From: Actinostola sp. cb2023 | Taxonomy: Eukaryota > Cnidaria > Anthozoa > Actiniaria > Actinostolidae | Length of the DNA stretch: 64,000 nt | Direction of reading: 5' to 3' | Assembly (NCBI GenBank): GCA_033675265.1 | Contig: JAUJYZ010000816.1 | Span: forward strand, 429,892 to 493,891 | Translations under genes and position numbers: made by a program | The notes under the pieces: model-generated | The model's database searches: none | Told to the model about the DNA's origin: nothing | Seen by the model: the letters and a program-made list of their open reading frames with translations, nothing else | Shown: positions 52,130 through 64,000 of the stretch, piece after piece | Numbering within the stretch: the stretch's first letter is position 1 | Layout of the letters: each line of letters opens with the position of its first letter

Positions 52130-55100
52130 ATGGCCAATTGGAACAGCAACGATGGCTTTAGACAGCAGAAGAAGAGAAACTTCATTTACAAATCTGCCAC
52201 ACAGAACAAAATTCCCGCCGTAAATTCCGAACGAAATTTGACAGGCTCGCACATGACAAATGTTATCAATACAATCTCTTCGCCGAGAAAAAAGATGAAA
52301 AGTTCGTACAGTTTTTACGATAAATCGCGAACTGATCAACAAGCTGTAGAAGAGCTTTGCAGTGATCTACCTCCTGATGCATTTGAGGACGATGTTATGG
52401 ACGATTTTGGAGACGATTTGACTGCAGAAGAGCTCTGTGAAGCAGCGTCGGTCGCTGAACAGACTGAGCAGACTTTCGGTGTCAGCAAGGACAGACAGAC
52501 TGAGAATAACACGAAAGATCAACTCGCCCAACAAAGCAATAAAGGCTTTGATGAGGATTATTTTGGAGATTTTGATCAGGATTTAGTATTGGTTGAAAAT
52601 GAAACACTTCTTGTTCAGAATGATTTCACATCTCATTTTCCATTTTCATCCAAAGGGGATGAAACAAAAGTGAAAGAACTTGCCACTGAAAGTACTGCTG
52701 TTCTTTTCTCTGCTGATAGCCATTCGACCAACCATTTTGCTAGCACTTGTACAAATATTGGCTTTAACAATGGAGATAGGTCTAACAGCGCCTTCACTAA
52801 TTCTGCTAATGGATTTGGAGTTGAAAGAAAGTCTTCAGATCAAATTAATCTTCTGCAGGAAAAACTACAAAAGAGAGAACAAAAGGTAAAAGAGCTAGAA
52901 GAACAGAATTACGAAAAGGATGGAAATCTGAAAATGTTACAAGATTCCCTTGTACATTTAAAATCTGAAGAAACCAAAAATAGGGAAAAATGGAAAAGAA
53001 TAGAAGAAGAAAATGGTGCCCAAATAAAGGAACTTAGAAAAAAACTCATGAAAAAAATGTGGAGCAATTGAATTCAAAAATATGTTTTCAAACACAAGAA
53101 ATTAAACAGGCCAAGGAACAGAGGCAAGCAAGACAACACCTAACAAGTGAAAGAGAAAGCCCAAAGAGAACCAAATCTCATAAGTTATCAGATAATTCCT
53201 TCATTCCCACTGGTCACTCTTTCTTCGAAAAAAGTTTAACAGAATCAAGATCACCAAAACTGAAAAAGGTCTCAAAGGCTCAGAAGTCTGCAGAAAAGAA
53301 CCCAGAAACTTTAAAACCCTCAGCTACATGTACGAAAGAGGAAGTTTCAAGTAGAACATTGGAAAAAAAGTTACTGAAGATGAATGATTCGATGTCAACA
53401 AAGGGACGCAATGTTGAAGTTCTACAAAAACTTTTCAGATTACCAAATACAGAATTAGCTGATACTTGTCGTAGATACGAAACTACACCTTTTAATCAAA
53501 GCTTGTTATCATTGTTGAGATTGAATTTAAATGTTGCTCAGACTGAGCTTGGGAAACGAGAAGGTGGTATTGACTTGGGTTGCGTGATGTTGGACAAAGA
53601 TGGTTTGAACACAACCATTTTAAACTCTGAATTCAAGAGTAAAGACGTCAAAGAAGCCATTGAAGGTATCCAGGCTATCATAGACAGCAACCACTCATTA
53701 TCCAAAACTGATGAATCATATCTACCATTGGTCAACAATTTCAAGGCCTCCAATATTTTAGATTCTACTCAAACTCTAAAATCTGCAGTTAAGTTTGTTA
53801 CCACTTTTAGAACAACACATATCTCGATATGCTGAAATGCGTGTAGACAAAGATAAAGACAGTCTTGTAAGTACATGTTCACCAAGTTCTCCCCGGAGAC
53901 CTTGCAGACGTGAAAGACAAAGACACTGCCATTGCACTTTCACTGGCGTTTGATGGTGCTGTGCAGTCTTTGAGATGCCTGGATGTTTTGGTGTTGTATA
54001 GTGATGAAGTTTGTGAGGTTTTATTGAAGTCTGTGAGAATGCACTCAAATGAGGAAGAAAAGGTACAAGAAGCAGGAACTGTTCAGGTTAGTATAATAAT
54101 TTTTTCTTTTTTCTCCTGTTATTTTGTATGGTGGAGTTTCGTAAAAAATAATTAATAAATAAATAATAATAATAATTTATTGTACATGTATTTTAAAAAA
54201 AACTTTGATAATGGTTGATCTGAATTGGATGATCTGAAGCTTTTAAATTCACATTAACCTCCACCATATCTTGTTCAAATGCCAAGAGTGATTCCAAGCT
54301 CGAGGTCGAATGAATGAATTTCACATGTTACTAACGAAAGACCCTCAGTTTCCCATAATTCGTCTTCATCTCAGATCATCCATTTCAGATCGCCCATTGT
54401 CAACGTATTTTGAAATAGGTGTGTATCATTGTTTTGTGATGGAACTTCTTGCCTGATACCTGTGGCAGATTTATCAGGTTTTGGGGATTTGATTCAGACC
54501 ACATACATGTACATGTAAGAGAAAGTATTTGCTTCCTTTGCGTTCAATTAATGTGTGGCAGATAGCACATCAAGCCCCCCTTTCTTCCCCAAAAGCATCC
54601 TGAATCCCACTGTTGACTTCTTTCCTCATTTAGAATGATGCAAGTTTATCAAGTGAATTGTCTCAAGGTGAAACGTCTGACTTGCTGAGCTTGCTATTCC
54701 AGCTTGTAGTCCCTCAACCAGTAAGTGTGATGTAACATTGACCTGCCTACAGATGTGTGTGTATGGTGACAACCTGCTGACAGCCTACCTACAGTCTACT
54801 GACCAACAAAGTTTTATACAATTATTATAACAATGTATAATTTATACAATGTCAGTCAGCAGACAATCCAACTTGGTACATGATTCCTCACTATCACCTC
54901 TCGTTGCTTCAATAGAATGAGCCATCCGTGGTTAGTTTAGTGTCTCTTGGCGTCATTCGATCACTGGCTGAGAACTGCCCTCAAGAACATCTTACATGGT
55001 AGGAAGTAGTATTACAGTGTACATGTACATTAGTGTGAAATTTGCTCCAGATGACTACCATAACATTTTTGAATCTGCAATTGAATACCATGGCCTTTTT

Positions 55101-58100
55101 CTCCTTGTACTTTGCCTACTGCCACCCTGCTGATGGATGTAGCTCCACAACAGACAATCGGGTCTTTTATATTATTCAATGAAATAATCTTGTTAAAATG
55201 CTGAAATTGGTTATATTATGTATTTTGTCAATAGGTTTTTGCCACATGTGTGATGATGTTCTTCTACCTCAATGTCTCTCAAAAGAGTATGGTTTGAGCA
55301 CACTGTCTTTAGTAATTCCAATATTGACAAAGTCTCTCTGCGGCCAGCATGTTTGTTGTCAATCAGGTACAATATAATGTTATTGTTTTAAAATTTGTGT
55401 TTTCGTAATGTGGCTTAATGAAATTTATACTAAGTTAAACCTGAGGCTACTGGCATTTTGCTTGCGGTTGCTTGCATATGTGAGGTGCCCCCAGACTATT
55501 CCCATTGTTGCAGCTCATTGCGATATCTTGCTGTGCTGTTCAATTGAGCTTGTTTTGCTCGTGGTTTTTGTCCCTTTTGTGTTCAAGGAATAGTCTGGCT
55601 GCTGCCTGGAATTTTGCGGCATGCTACCTCAACATCAAAATTTTCCATTAGGGCACTGTGGCCATGGTTAGCTCATTGCCGATGAGTTTCATAATTATGA
55701 TTATTTAGGGTTCTCGCCATTGTGGTTGAAACAGTGATCACCTCTCTTTTGTTGGGGAATGTTACATTGTCTAGTATTTCTAACTTCATTTCCAGATGAC
55801 TGTCTACTGTTGAAAGTTTACCAAGGTTGTCTGGGTGATTCTGTAGACCTACCACATACTAACAGAATAAGCCTTCAGTTAAAGGTACCAGTAATTAACA
55901 CAAATATATGTAAATTATCGTATTCACCGGTGTATAAGCCGCACTTTTTTCCCGAAAATCGTGATCCAAAGTTGGGGGTGAGGCTTATCTACGAGAACAT
56001 CGGGAATTGGTACCAGAAATTTACATAAAATTACCATAAAAGTATAAAAGAGTACGCACATCATTCGTGTGTTTATTACTATTAGTTACTCCTAAAAGCA
56101 TTGGCCATTGGTTAGATGTCCAACAGGCAAATTAACGGGTGCTAACAAATTTTTCAGACAGTTTAACGGTTTAATAAATTTGTGCTAACGATAATACTAC
56201 AAGACCTAACCGGTTTGATAAAGTGTTTTTTCATTGATGAGCGGGTTGATTCATATGCTAACACAACATGTGTCAATCAAGTGTCTTAAACATAACATTC
56301 TCACATGCATGCTAATGAACCTTAGATTTTAGAACTGATAACTTGCTAATCTTCTCTGTATCGTTTCCAATTTACATGTAATACGAACATATCCTAAATG
56401 AAGTAACCGTAGAGGAGTGTGAACTGCATGAGACTGAGCAGACTCGGGCCCTTCGGCCCGAGCAATAATACTTCGGATTTAATTCGATACGCGCGCGGAA
56501 ACTATTTGTCCCGTTTGTGGCCAACAGGAAAAAAAAGAATGCCCATTTTATAACTCGGGCTTCCTCCAGAAGTGCCCGAGTAAAAATCATTTTTTTGCCA
56601 AAATGGTTAATAATAATAATCAATCTTTATTTATATAGCGTTATTTCTTCTAAAAAACCAATAGCGCTTAACAATATTACTAATAATAAAATATATGAAA
56701 CTAATATCTATAAAATATAAAATTAAATGTACAAAAATATGTATAAAAATTATTATTAAATTTTGCGTTGCCAAACTCAGGGTGCGGCTTATATATAGAA
56801 GTAGGCAGATGGCATGTCTTTATTTCGACATTATTTACCAGTTGTGTTGAAAAGCAGCTCATTTTTGGAAGTTGCCAAACTGTGGTTTGATCTGTGGATG
56901 GTCCTACTGGAGTAAGCGGCCGTGATAATTAAAATACTTCAAATAAACATGTAAAAATCACCAGATGGAACTGACAAAAGTAGGTAGACTAAGTAGGCAC
57001 AGTACCGGCATTCACCCATTGCTGGCTAATGATGAAATCCCTGTGTACTATAACAGAATACCATCTACACGTTGTTTCAAAATTCCCTTTAAAAGATGAG
57101 TTTCCAGCTATAGAACAAGTACATTTCTACAAGTGCATACTTCCTGCCTTGTGCAATATATAAAAAGTATGTGACTGGATCTTTGTACAATCCTTTGCAT
57201 TGTAGGTTGTGATGCTTGTGGAGAATTTCATGTCAAGTAACAACGAGGCGCTGCCCTATTTGGCTGAATGTTTCACTGCAGTATAGAGGTATGTGTATGC
57301 AGTGCTAGTTTTGGTCCGCCTTTTAGACATATGGTTCTCTAATCTGATCCCTGCTCATGACGTATTTACATGTATCTTTTGTGCATCTTTTCATTTATTT
57401 AATTTGCTACAAATATGTATTTTACCTCCATATCTCAGTGGCGGATTTAGGGTGGGGCGAAGGAAGTTTTTGTCTTATTATAAGTAATACCATGGCACTG
57501 AGGGATATTGTGATTAAATGTCCCCGAAGCCGAGGGAAGATGTAGTGGAAGTCCCGAGCCTCACGGGCGAGGGACTTTTACTAAACTTCCCGAGGCTGAG
57601 GGACATTTAATCACTAATATCCCGAAGATGCCATGGTATTAGTTTGTTATACCATGATCACCGAGGAAATGGACAAAATCATACAGGCTTGAGTTAACCG
57701 GCGCAAAGGAGAATATATTATAGTGTTTTGTGAAAGAGTCTTGATTAGACTGTACTCTGGGGAATGCTTCATGTCAAAACACATCCTTCAAGTTTCATTT
57801 ACACAATAAAAGAGTATAAATTAGTTATAGTAAGGAGTACCTGAAGGTAAACAGATCAGAAATGGCGGAAGGTCGGTTTACTTTTATGAGAGATGACGAA
57901 GTGTGAGCAAGTAAGGGAGAATACGGTTCCTCAAAACACTGGAAAAGCACATACAGTAAAAAAGAGAAAGTGCCAACTAATATAATTATATTTCATTGTG
58001 TGAATAAAGGTATGAAATAGGTCTAATAAAATATCCTTTGAATTCGACTTTTGTGCATATTCCTTCTATTGCGCATGCGTTAACGATGTTGTATTACATG

Positions 58101-60524
58101 TTGAGCTTCACACATCCCACACGTCTTGAATCAGTGCTCGAGTCATCATAAGTAGAGGAGCGATTAGTGGCGGAAGTACTATTCGGTTTGCTCTTGGCAC
58201 CCAATGATTGTGTGTACACCTGGTGTATATGAGGGACTGACTTGCATCCTCATGCATAGTAATTTTTTTTGCCAAAAAAAAGTTTACATAAAAAATTTTA
58301 GTCTAAAAATGTCCCTCATGAATATACCTCATGAGGGACTCCCCCCCCCCTTTCCCTCATGATTGTGCATCCATGAGGGACATTTAGTTACCATTACCCT
58401 CATGGTCCGGTAGCACTTCATGAGGGACATTTAGTCTGGTAAATTTACTCATGATTGGTCCATGAGCACTGGACTGTAGTGAAGTGTCCGGTAATTACAG
58501 GTCTGGAGCGACTGGCTGTTGAAGTAGTGAGCTTTAGGCGAGGGATGTTTTTGCTATATGTCGGGTATGTGGAACAATGAAAACCGTTTTTGGTGATCAT
58601 GGTCTTACATAGGGTATACAGATTTCACCCTAAATTGTCTTGAATAGGGTCTGTAATTCTGACAAGGATCGTAATTTTCACTTTTTAGAGTCTTAGATAG
58701 GGTATTAAATTTTAAATGGGCCCCCCTGGGCCCCAACTGTCCAGGACGGTGGCTGATTTTAAAGCCCTACTTGTAAGATTTGTTTGAATACTTGGATGCA
58801 CAGTTGGCTCTCTAGGCTGCTCACGATGTACTTACATGTATCTGACAATGTCCGTATTTCTGGGGTTTCACTTTATCTTGTGCATCAGTGTCTTTTCATT
58901 TATTTAATTAGCTACAAATGTGTTTTACCTCCATATCTTATAGAAATATATGAGTGCCCTGTGATCAATAACTCATGTTAAACATAAACTATTTTCTCAA
59001 TATATTATTGTAGCTCTTGAAGCTTCTGGTCTGCCTTCTTGACAAAGAAGTGGTCTTCCTTCAACAATTTCCTTTGGAATCATTGATGAATAACCCCAAA
59101 GCAAGGTACTTCGTTTATAATTGATGGCCTAATTTTAGTACGTGGAAACTAGTGAGTACACTAGTACATGTATGGGCTGCATTTGCATATACACCTAATT
59201 TCAAAACGTTGTCCAAATAGCCAAATACGAATTCATTCAAAAAGACAAAAGACACAGTTCAGCTTGAGTGCACTTCTTTTGTCTTTTAATGAAATCCTAT
59301 TTGGCTTTTTTGATTATTTTTGGACAACGTTTATGAAATTAGGTGTAATGACAAATTCAATGATTGAAGGAAATCTATGACACTGTAAAAAAGAGTACTT
59401 AACTTTACTGACATTTCAAGCCTTAGCCTTTCGTCGGAGTAAGAGCTTACGGTGTTATAGATTTCCTTTTACCATTTAATTTTAGTACAGGGTAGTCTAG
59501 ACATACATTGGTTTATTAATGCAATGGCTTGTTTCATTTGATAGTTGTTCTGTCCTACTGTTGAGACGTGGCATATTTTTGCTGGCTAGTTTTGTGACCT
59601 ATTCGAACAGGCTGTTGGCTGATCTACGTATGTTGGTTGGTCACAAATACAATAATTTAATCATTAGTTCTTTGAGGCTCCTGAATGGACTGAAAGACAT
59701 TCCAGAAAATGAAGGTTTGTACAAATGTATCATTCTCAGTAATGAATTTCATGTAAGCAAACCTCTGGCAGTGACCACCCTCAGTGTCTGCTCTCAACTG
59801 TGTCCCCATGATGGAGCCTAGCTCTGTGGGGGTTTTCCTGCCCATGTGGCGAAGCATTGTAAATAAAGTAATACTCAGCTTATACTCAGCTTGTCATCAG
59901 CTCAGAAAACTAACTTTTATAAACACCATTTTAACTGGGTGCGTACAACATGCATCCTGCACATCTCAGTAATGTCTAGGCAACTTCAAAGTGGTTGCAA
60001 AATATATATAGATATAGGGCAGATTTGTGATCAAAATTCAAATTCTCCCTTGGAAATCAAAGGAGATTTTAGAAAATGATCAGACATCACTTGATAGCTC
60101 TCTCAATTTTACAAGTTTTTTGACCGAACCATTACTGTATTTGTTTTCTCATTAGCATTAGCATAATACCAGCACTGCACCTGCCAATTAGCTGTCATAG
60201 AAAACTGAGGATATGCAAATTACCATGCGAATGGCTCTCTGATTGGTCCGAAACAGCACTTATATCTTTACGATCAAATTGAAGGCATTGTTAATTCTTT
60301 TCAACGTTCCGAGCAGTGAATTACTTTCACAAACGTATTCCAATCTGATGTCTTTATGCATTTAAGGGCCAAAACATGATCATGCTTTTGAAGCAATATA
60401 GGCTTGTTTCTAACTGAAATATTTGCATCTTTCAGTACTGATGGACCTCTTAGATTTTGAAAACATCGAAGATTCTGAAGTACTTGGAGAAGATGGAGTA
60501 GAAGACATGGAAGTAGGGGAATGA
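52130..60524 (+). CDS. ATRIP: ATRIP (ATR-interacting protein), multi-exon, several frame breaks
   Basis: ATRIP binds RPA-coated DNA and brings the ATR kinase to damage. Start at ATG 52130. The acidic N-terminus (DDFGDDLTAEELCEAASVAE) resembles the RPA-binding part. A long coiled coil follows (LQEKLQKREQKVKELEEQNY). The rest is helical repeats. Exons readable: 52130-53869, about 53895-54087, 54634-54720, 54916-54998, 55235-55366, 55796-55884, 57206-57288, 59014-59105, about 59480-59714 and 60436-60524 (ending DMEVGE). The frame shifts at 53051-53057 (A7), about 53776, about 53891 (CCCC), about 55236 (T5) and about 57284. Introns hold MITEs. Both the family call and the breaks are clear; whether the gene is dead is not. 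Confidence 0.8.
56020..57200. other. ATRIP intron with simple hairpins
   Basis: No exon found. Short hairpins GGGCCCTTCGGCCCGAGC (about 56446) and ACTCGGGCTTCC...GTGCCCGAGT (about 56553). The word GGTGTATAAGCCGCAC near 55928 recurs loosely as GGTGCGGCTTATATA near 56781. Confidence 0.5.
57486..57643. repeat. Palindrome in ATRIP intron
   Basis: Arms TAATACCATGGCACTGAGGG then GATTAAATGTCCC, and on the right GGGACATTTAATCAC then GATGCCATGGTATTAG, with GTCCCGAGCCTCACGGGC in the loop. Confidence 0.85.
58230..58470. repeat. CATGAGGGACATTTAG repeats
   Basis: The word CATGAGGGAC or its reverse GTCCCTCATG occurs at least six times in both orientations, together with ACATTTAGT. Probably a decayed palindromic element. 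Confidence 0.7.
59190..59347. repeat. MITE with ACACCTAATTTC ends
   Basis: Left ACACCTAATTTCAAAACGTT, GTCCAAATAGCCAAATA; right TTTGGACAACGTTTATGAAA, TTAGGTGT. The inner arms AAAAGACAAAAG and CTTTTGTCTTTT also pair. Confidence 0.82.
60015..60092. repeat. Small palindrome, family D copy 2
   Basis: TTGTGATCAAAATTCAAATT and AATCAAAGGAGATTTTAG match the family at 45352-45442; the right arm is diverged (GATCAGACATCACTTG). Confidence 0.6.
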
Positions 60525-60721
60525 AAATACAGCCCAAGCCTTGCATCATACCTTCATTTCTTGCCTGTGGATTTCCTGTGGCACATTGGAAAGTTTGGAA
60601 AACAAGATCAGACACAATTTCCACAGGGAGCCCAAACCATAAAGGAGCCCACAAAAAAACATACGACACTAATATCCAGACCCATCTTACAATACAATCA
60701 ATCAATCGTTGTTTTCTTATA

Positions 60722-60873
60722 CAGGGCCATAGCTGCCAGTTTTTGAGTGGTCCGGTTTTCAAAATCGGGGAAAAAATAATATAATCACTCAAGACACACA
60801 CCATCCCCCAACACCTTGTTTGATTTGAAGTGGTTCAGTTTCAGACCAACCGTACTGGCAGCTATGGCCCTGT
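60722..60873. repeat. MITE with CAGGGCCATAGCTGCCAGT ends
   Basis: About 150 bp, perfect 19-bp inverted ends, CAGGGCCATAGCTGCCAGT and ACTGGCAGCTATGGCCCTG. The CAGGG start is typical of hAT-derived MITEs, but a clean 8-bp target duplication was not seen. Confidence 0.8.
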
Positions 60874-61277
60874 TATATCGTTGTACATTGTAGGTTATTG
60901 TAAATACATTAGTGTTAATTAAATTTCATACTAGTACAAATAGACAACATTGTAGGACTGTTTTTATTTAGCGATAGTAAATACAAATAAATGTCATGAA
61001 TAAGCAGTTGATGTGAATCAAAACATTACAAATAAACATTGATATTATTATTGTTAATACTTGTACTTTATGACAACACTGATTATTTGTTCTAGAACAT
61101 TTATCATATTACTTGTTCAAGATGGAGGCTAGCTGCAAAAGTCAATATCAATCAGCTGACCGACTATTCAGTCCGTTATTATTCAGTCTGGTTAAATGGA
61201 ATTACAACCTTTAGGCCTGCATTTAATCCAACAGTGCTGGCAACAGTCTCGGTGGTCTGGAAAGTTGAATGTTATCC

Positions 61278-61565
61278 ATTCTCGTACCCAGACCCTTCTC
61301 AGCTTTCTAACGAAAAATCGAAGGCTCTGGTAAGAGACAAATCAGAAGACCCTGATTCTAGGTCATCAGATATGTGCATGCTCAATATTTTCTAACTTCT
61401 GGTGACAAAAATGAAAATGGCAGACTTCAGCTAAGTTCTCGCCGATGCTCCAACAAATCTACATTTCAGTTAAGTTAGAAAATATTGAGCATGCGCATAT
61501 CTGACAACCTAGAATCTGGGTCTTCCACTTTGTCTAAGCTGAGAAGGGTCTGGGTACGAGAATGC
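61278..61565. repeat. Long palindromic MITE
   Basis: Arms CATTCTCGTACCCAGACCCT then CTCAGCTTTCT, and on the right AAGCTGAGAAGGGTCTGGGT then ACGAGAATG. Inner arms GCATGCTCAATATTTTCTAA and TTAGAAAATATTGAGCATGC also pair. Confidence 0.85.
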
Positions 61566-61814
61566 TATGTTATCATCAAATCATAATAGTCGTAAGAATG
61601 TCCTGTGACAGAGCTCTAACAGTTAGGAAAATTGAAGTAGGCTCAACTTTCCTCCATCATTGCAGACTGCCCGCTGACAGTGTTATGATGTAATGGGAAC
61701 TGGAAATAAGATTCATGATTCGCATCCGGGTGCAGAGGGACATAACTGTATTTACATGTATAATCAGCATATGTAACTCTATATGGATTGCTTTCTGAAC
61801 TCCAAATGTCTAGA

Positions 61815-62699
61815 CTATTGGGACTTATTTTGTTGTTTAAGCTTCCAGATTTCCACATCTTCTTCATATTTCTCCATTGCTCTCTTCTTCACAAACAAAT
61901 ACATCTCCTTCTCCCTCGTCTGACATACCACGCCACTTGCTTCCCATCCTTTTCAACCATTCTTTCATGCTTTCATCACTCTCCCTGGGGAAATTCTCTT
62001 TTTTTCCATGTTCACGAAGTACACAAATGGACCCGCCTGTTTCTTGGGGAAGTTCAACAACTTTAATTTCGTCTGATGAAGCTTTTTCATCTGATCTTTA
62101 GCCAGATGATTCAAAAAATCGAGCTCTCCTTCACTCAAGTTCTGCTCAAAAGCAACAACATCAGATTCGTATTTCTTGGTGTCTTCCACGATCTTCTGCT
62201 TGAGTTCCTCTTTGGGCATCGTCAGACACGTCTCTCCATTGCTCCCCCAAGCTTTCGAATAACCTCTTGAGCAACTATTCCTGGATTTTGGTCTTTAATG
62301 TTCGCAAAGTTCTCTTTCACAAACCGAGCAAATATCCCGGCAGGTTTTCGAGGCATCTTTTTGAAAGGGGCTTTAAACTCTTTCATCTCTTGCTCGTATG
62401 TTCTCTTGTAATCTGCTTTAACTTCGGGGTCCAGTACAGTCCATTCTTCAGAGATAAGCTGGTTGAACTCTGGTAGTTTCAAGGCAGGGTTTTCTTTCTT
62501 CACTTTGGCGATGAATTCGCTGCGAAAGCGCAGATATGGCTGAACGGGACGTTTGTATTTGGCGCTGTTGTCTACGTGAAGGTGACTCGACGTTGTAAAA
62601 CTAAGGGTTGGATAGTTTCTCTGTGAGAGCAATAGTTGGATAAAGTCTTCCTCTCGTGAAAGAACACAGAAGAGTTCTTGAGATGGAAGGGACACTCAT
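61815..62699 (-). CDS. Mitochondrial HMG-box protein, TFAM-like, frame-broken
   Basis: TFAM packages mitochondrial DNA and bends promoters. The ATG at 62699 opens a frame reading MSVPSISRTLLCSFTRGRLY, rich in Arg/Ser with no acids: a good mitochondrial presequence. Box 1: KYKRPVQPYLRFRSEFIAKV to LDPEVKADYKRTYEQEM. Box 2: KPAGIFARFVKENFANIK to KKYESDVVAFEQ. A third HMG-like region follows a linker: KKQAGPFVYFVNMEKK, then KEWLKRMGSKWRGMSDE in another frame; the last stop is TAG at 61817-61815. TFAM usually has two boxes. The frame shifts near 62600, 62240, 62207, 61983 and 61910, each one base in a short run. Confidence 0.75.
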
Positions 62700-64000
62700 A
62701 GTTTTGCAGCAAAATGAAAACGAAACTGAAATTAGAAGAAGACCGCCAAAAATCGAAAGCAAGTCACAAAGCATATGTGGGAGTTTTTTTGGTTACATGG
62801 GAGGGGACGGTGGGGCTGATAAAACACAAAGTGCAGATCGAAATCATCATTTCAGTTAACTTAATCAGCTGAGGTAATAGACCCACCACAGGTTCAAGAA
62901 GAAACAGAAGGGCGAGGTCACAGCAAGACCCCCAGAAAGAAACAGAGAGTCTGAGAAGGTCGAACAAGAGTACGAAAAAAGAAGTTAAAAGATTGAACTT
63001 GTGATTTTGTCATTACTCATTTAAATGTGTTAAAGTTGAGTTTTACACATAAGGACTTTTGGGACTTGTTAACCCAAATTGAACACTTTAAAAGACTTTG
63101 AACATTGTTAACTTTAAAAAAAAACCCTATATTTCCACTAGGCGTGGAGGGGTGTAGTGTATCGAGTCCAAAAGGGACTGGTAACGAGTTTTGTGAGTTG
63201 TCAGATTAAATCAGTCTTGAACACGCGCCATGTTATGCAGTCATTGATTTCACCTCACCTACTAAATAGTCAATACATTACACAGACGAACTGCTCAAAT
63301 ATTTGTTTCAGAGAATATAAAGCAACTCAGTTATTCAGCCATAATTTCTGCTATTTGGAGCAGTAGCCTCTGACAGTCCTGACATCCCAAGTCCGCTTTC
63401 TTGTAAGATCATTGTAATTTTACCATTCAACAACACCCTATATCAATGTTAATGAGCTATGTTTACCCCATTAATATGGTTCTACAAATCGATTTCAGTT
63501 TTCTAAAAAATGAACTGCTAAGATTGAATTTTATTGCATGAGCACCAAGACTTTTAATCAACAATTAAGTTATTACTATGTTTGATGTTCATAAACATTC
63601 TAATAAATCAAAGGCATTGTCCTGGAGGACATAACAACATTACAGGGGTATATTACATTGAATCCACATGGCCTTAAGTGTGTACATCGTAAACAATCCA
63701 CTGCAGTTCATTGCAAGCAAGCATTTTGTGCTATTTCAAGTGCACCCAACTTCAGCAGATGATTATGGTTCATTATAAGAGCATCGAGACTGTTACGATT
63801 GTCTAAAATATGTTTTATGATTGTACCGTGGAAGTAGTTAACTAGATTATGTCAATAAGGGACTGCCTCAATCATGTGTTGAATACATAGTTCAAAACCG
63901 ATGTTGCATTATGGACTGATCATACATGTGGTTTTCTTCTATTGGGGTTTCAAAACCCACAAACAATATCAGGAAAGATCAAAGAAAGTTGAAAAAAGGA
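62700..64000. other. 3' end of window, no gene seen
   Basis: Contains the promoter region of the TFAM-like gene next to 62700 and otherwise AT-rich sequence without convincing exons, inverted repeats or satellites. Confidence 0.55.

Larger units (their letters stand above)
60525..61814. other. Intergenic between ATRIP and TFAM-like gene, convergent
   Basis: 3' flanks of two convergent genes. Holds MITEs at 60722-60873 and 61278-61565. No gene seen. Confidence 0.65.

Noticed and set aside
60301..60804. A 167-aa minus-strand frame overlapping the ATRIP end
   Set aside because: No recognisable domain; it runs antisense through the last ATRIP exon and a noncoding flank.

Overview
The window is animal nuclear DNA: genes split by GT-AG introns, intronless genes on both strands, abundant palindromic MITEs, long microsatellites and two large DNA transposons. 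The proteins (a cnidarian-type secreted fibrinogen-like protein, a WDR64/WDY-type WD40 protein, ZCCHC8, ATRIP, REEP5/6, an HMG-box TFAM-like protein) and the Polinton gene families suggest a cnidarian, probably an anthozoan. That placement is inference from remembered family resemblance, not a database result.

Layout. 1.2-19.2 kb (+): many small exons of one WD40-repeat gene. Its introns are swollen by simple repeats and MITEs, and some exons near 7-10 kb are lost or scrambled. 20.66-23.36 kb: a complete hAT transposon with an intact 624-aa transposase (-), matching 22-bp terminal inverted repeats and a subterminal repeat array. 25.1-40.8 kb (+): a secreted fibrinogen-like gene of three coding exons. 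A 14.1-kb Polinton/Maverick (25703-39784) sits inside its second intron. 42.5-45.0 kb (+): ZCCHC8. Its start codon lies 57 bp from the edge of a 500-bp repeat element. 45.0-48.2 kb: a cluster of nested palindromic elements. 48.3-49.2 kb (-): a RING plus TRAF-type zinc-finger protein. 50.9-51.6 kb (+): a REEP5/6-type ER-shaping protein. 52.1-60.5 kb (+): ATRIP in many exons. 61.8-62.7 kb (-): a mitochondrial HMG-box protein of TFAM type. 62.7-64 kb: no gene seen.

The Polinton is the main item of interest. It has about 408-bp terminal inverted repeats that differ at one base by eye, a 5-bp target duplication, a protein-primed family B DNA polymerase, a retroviral-type integrase, an FtsK/HerA-type packaging ATPase, a candidate major capsid protein, a candidate minor capsid protein and a block of small membrane proteins. 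No adenovirus-type maturation protease is recognisable. Almost every gene starts directly at a TATATA-type motif with essentially no leader. The two outermost genes, which point inward from the two ends, share a related Lys-rich N-terminus.

Many reading frames in the Polinton and in conserved host genes (ZCCHC8, ATRIP, TFAM-like) are broken by one-base changes, mostly in short homopolymers. This pattern looks as much like assembly consensus error as like true gene decay, so 'pseudogene' calls here should be held loosely.
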